From assembly GCA_020744225.1 (NCBI GenBank), contig JAGMWG010000019.1:558001-622000 (forward strand): a stretch of 64,000 bases of DNA, in the 5' to 3' direction. Source of the stretch: Paraphoma chrysanthemicola. Its lineage: Eukaryota > Ascomycota > Dothideomycetes > Pleosporales > Phaeosphaeriaceae. A program made the position numbers and the translations under genes. The notes under the pieces are model-generated. The model saw only the letters and a program-made list of their open reading frames with translations, ran no database searches and had not been told where the DNA came from. This document shows positions 61,290 to 64,000 of this stretch, piece by piece; position 1 is the first letter of the stretch; each line of letters begins with the position of its first letter.

Positions 61290-64000
61290 GGTGAAAGTTT
61301 GCGGGTCGAGAAGAGTAGTATTGTGGTGTATATCAGAGGAGGTTCATTGATGAGAAGGATTGCAATCGATGCAGGTGCAGGGTATGGAGCAAGGTCTATA
61401 CGCATTTGAAAGGAGCCTCCAGGTGCTAATAAGGCATCAGTGGGTCAGTATCATTCCACGCGGCTTTAGTTCAAACGCAAGTGCAGTGGACCGCCTAGGC
61501 ACGCCACACGCGTTGAACACGGGACAGCTTGGCGGAGCGAGAATGTGGGTGTGGAACAGTGCGCTGCCCGAGCAAGCTAGCAGGTCAGTGCCGACACAAG
61601 GTCGCGTCGGGTCAGTATCGGGCGCATTTTGGGTGACCTTCGATGCAGTTTCTGTGTTCGTTGGTTTAGTCTTGATGTGCATTGCCGAATTGAACCCTTC
61701 AGTCCTGAATTGAAAATCAGTGACAACGAAGACAAGGATGCGGTGCACGTTTTGCTTCAGACCAGGTTGTGAGCTTTCCCAAACTGGCCGAAAAGCCCAC
61801 CAGAAATGTTGCCAGGCTACTGGGACGGACAACTAATGCACGAATTCCAGAGCCGGTACCACTGGAAAAACGTGCTGGAGTATTTAGCTGCAGACAATTT
61901 GAACTTTATTATGCGTGTGCGTGCTTGATTGATGTGTGCGGAAGTCGGCGAATAAACACGTTTCGGGCATGTTACCCGACGAAAGAACAAGCGTACAGAA
62001 TTAGTGCGGTGCCTGACGATCGGTGGTAGAGGATTTCAGAATTCGTTGAGCGGGCAATATCAGCCTAGAAGGCCCTGACCACGTGGGCGAGCGGCATGGA
62101 AACCTCGTGGCGCTGTGGAGTTCGCTATGCGCCGCTTCTACATGCAGACATTCTGGGGCTTGCTTCAAGGTGCTCGGCATTTACATAGCGCTGAACGTCG
62201 AAGTTCAGCGAAGCCCGCTTCCCCAGAATCCTTCATGCTTTGGTGGGTTAAGTCTGTGCAGCGATGTGCTCAATGCCGGAGTCGATCATGAATGATCCAC
62301 GATCTGTGGGCATCATCACGAGAGCAGCCCCGCATCTACGATCTCATGGCCCAAGGGTTTACTTCGGGGTAAATACCATGGCTGAGCATAGTGATAAGAG
62401 ACGGCGATCTTGGTGTCGCCGATTTTGAGCGTTCGAATTTGACAACGTCGGACACAGCGTTGCGAAACAGCCTTCAGTCTTCAGCACAACAGCTGGAATA
62501 CTATTGCCAGACAGATCACAATAGTCGTCGCTGAGGAACTCGCGCTCAAGCTATTGATCAGTAGAGTGCAAGCGCATTGAGATACCCGACATTGGCAACT
62601 GTCCGCTATCGGCAGTGTTACCCATCAAATGTCCTCGGCCAAGGGCGCCCAAAGGTGCTGGACGCGACTACTCGCTATTTAGTTAGACAGAAATAGAGTT
62701 TGCCGTAAAGCGGGAGTTCCCACTGCGTAACTGCAGGTGGGCGATCAAAGACCATCTTCAACGCAATGGAAAGGACCTGGAATGCGTCATGAGAAAAGTT
62801 GGGTGCATATCGAACGCACTCTTCTCACGCTCGGGTTAATGACACAGACTCGGCCCGTCATGGAGGTAACTTGCGCCAGGCTTTGGCCTAGAAGGCCAAC
62901 TCCCATGGCGGCGGAGGTTCTTTCTGCATTGGTCGGTCCGTGCGTGCCGAAGAAGCCTGTGGCGTCGATGAGCGATGTTCACTTGTCGTTCCCTCCCGCA
63001 CCTCCGTCCTTGCGCATGTCACTACTCGTTGACCACGCGTTGGTGGTTCCAATCCGTACATATCTCCGCCGCTTTCGGTAGCAAAGTGAGCCACGTTTTC
63101 TCTCGAAACCATTATTGCCCCAGCTCACAATTTCAACAACCGTCCGTGACTGCGATTGTTGCTACGAGACATTCATCTTAATCTGGCATTGGAAGATCTA
63201 CTCATCAATGATGATCACTGAACATCGCAATGTCTGGACGCAGTGATATGTCGGCCCCATCAGTAGCCGCGAACGCGTGACACACCAAGAAGCTTCAAAG
63301 AACGTGGCAAGCCTTCCATGCATATGCCCCAGATTTTAAGATCCCGAGCAGGACCGTGACAGCGAAGTGGCGTCCTTCGCAATCCAGAGCTGGAATCTAC
63401 CCGCAGAGGGCGCAAAGACACTTTGTAGGCAGTGGCTTTTGTCTGGCGGTGAGATTGTCGGGATCGAGTCCAATGTCGGCAATTGGCGTCGGTTGTGGTG
63501 GCATGTCACTGACACCTAACCGAACTTCTGGAAACTCAATATCAAAGCTCGCGGCAGCCACTTGGTCAGAAGCCACCGTCTCGGGTTCGTATACAACACC
63601 ACAAACTGCGGTCTTAGATAAGAAGCCGATTGATGACATTCTCCGCCATTTACCAGCGAAAAGCTTAGGTGGCTTACGTTAAGAGCTTGGGAGGGGCTCC
63701 ATACTTCTAGGGAGCTCGAGCTCTGTCTGCCCCATACGCCATTGCTATCAATCGCTGCTGGGACGAACTATCCACGACAGTATTAGCCTTACCTGTCCTC
63801 TCACCCCTTTTCCCAGTGTTGTACCGGCAAACTGCTCTGAACACCGGTTACATATCAAGCAAATCACTCATCCGAACTCCTTCTGACTCAACTAGCAAGC
63901 CATCGTGATCTTGTTGACCATACTTCTAGTATTGTAACCGAAGTCATGGCCATAGGACGTCCAATGCACACTTTTCGATAGCCTCTCGGCTACCTTTTCC
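61290..64000. other. Gene-poor right end of the window
   Basis: About 2.7 kb. Frames at 61.4-61.8, 62.7-63.1 and 63.36-63.68 kb overlap on opposite strands and have no domain. The best single candidate is noted separately at 63397. No tRNA-like B box or repeat was found by eye. Confidence 0.4.
63397..63639 (-). CDS. Possible small hypothetical protein
   Basis: ATG 63639 opens an 80-codon frame (ETVASDQVAAASFDIEFPEV, DMPPQPTPIADIGLDPDNLT) of acidic, protein-like composition ending at 63397. It has no known domain, and the plus strand is also open here, so it may be chance or one exon of a gene. Confidence 0.2.
   Translation of the reverse strand: MSSIGFLSKTAVCGVVYEPETVASDQVAAASFDIEFPEVRLGVSDMPPQPTPIADIGLDPDNLTARQKPLPTKCLCALCG

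Noticed and set aside
62420..62450. GTTCGAATT as a tRNA B box
   Set aside because: No matching A box or acceptor stem around it. No tRNA elsewhere could be supported by eye either.

Overview
The window is nuclear DNA of a filamentous ascomycete. Genes are split by short introns (about 40-67 bp, one of about 122 bp) with GTAAGT-type donors and CTAAC/CTGAC branch sites. Families include HET-domain proteins, a Zn2Cys6 regulator, fungal rhodopsin-type membrane proteins, PAN-domain copper radical oxidases and a BRCT-WGR PARP. Protein style and several small lineage-specific families suggest Dothideomycetes, perhaps Mycosphaerellales; this is inference from memory of such proteins, not a database result.

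Layout. Bases 1-23,000 are mostly core genome. They hold a flavin-reductase-like C-terminus, a MATE transporter, an interrupted tandem zinc-finger gene, a divergent pair of Xaa-Pro aminopeptidase and proline racemase-family genes, an F-box gene divergent from a PARP, a Pex22-like peroxin divergent from eIF2B gamma, and a cytochrome b561 protein. From about 24,000 onward the window looks like an accessory region: long gene-poor stretches, a HET gene, a secreted cysteine-rich protein, secreted oxidases (a PAN-domain galactose-oxidase-like enzyme and a cellobiose-dehydrogenase-like GMC flavoenzyme next to a Zn2Cys6 regulator), two SDRs, a GST, a secreted beta-lactamase-like hydrolase, MFS and nitrilase genes, and a seven-helix rhodopsin-like protein.

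Decay is a theme. I read an NmrA-like pseudogene (40.5-40.9 kb), the C-terminal remnant of a DHA2-type MFS pump (56.9-57.4 kb), an F-box-like gene broken by an in-frame TAG (53-54.6 kb), an unrecognised frameshifted gene (45.4-46 kb), and an in-frame TAA in the zinc-finger gene at 4.7 kb. A 122-bp direct repeat at 35.9-36.15 kb differs mainly by C-to-T and G-to-A changes, as RIP or deamination would leave. The two nonsense codons are compatible with the same C-to-T change.

Joint function. The clearest links are the proline pair (release and handling of N-terminal proline residues) and the secreted oxidoreductases with a neighbouring regulator. I see no complete biosynthetic core enzyme (PKS, NRPS or terpene synthase), no CRISPR, no rRNA, and no tRNA I could defend. 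Splice sites were read by eye; no transcript data were available.
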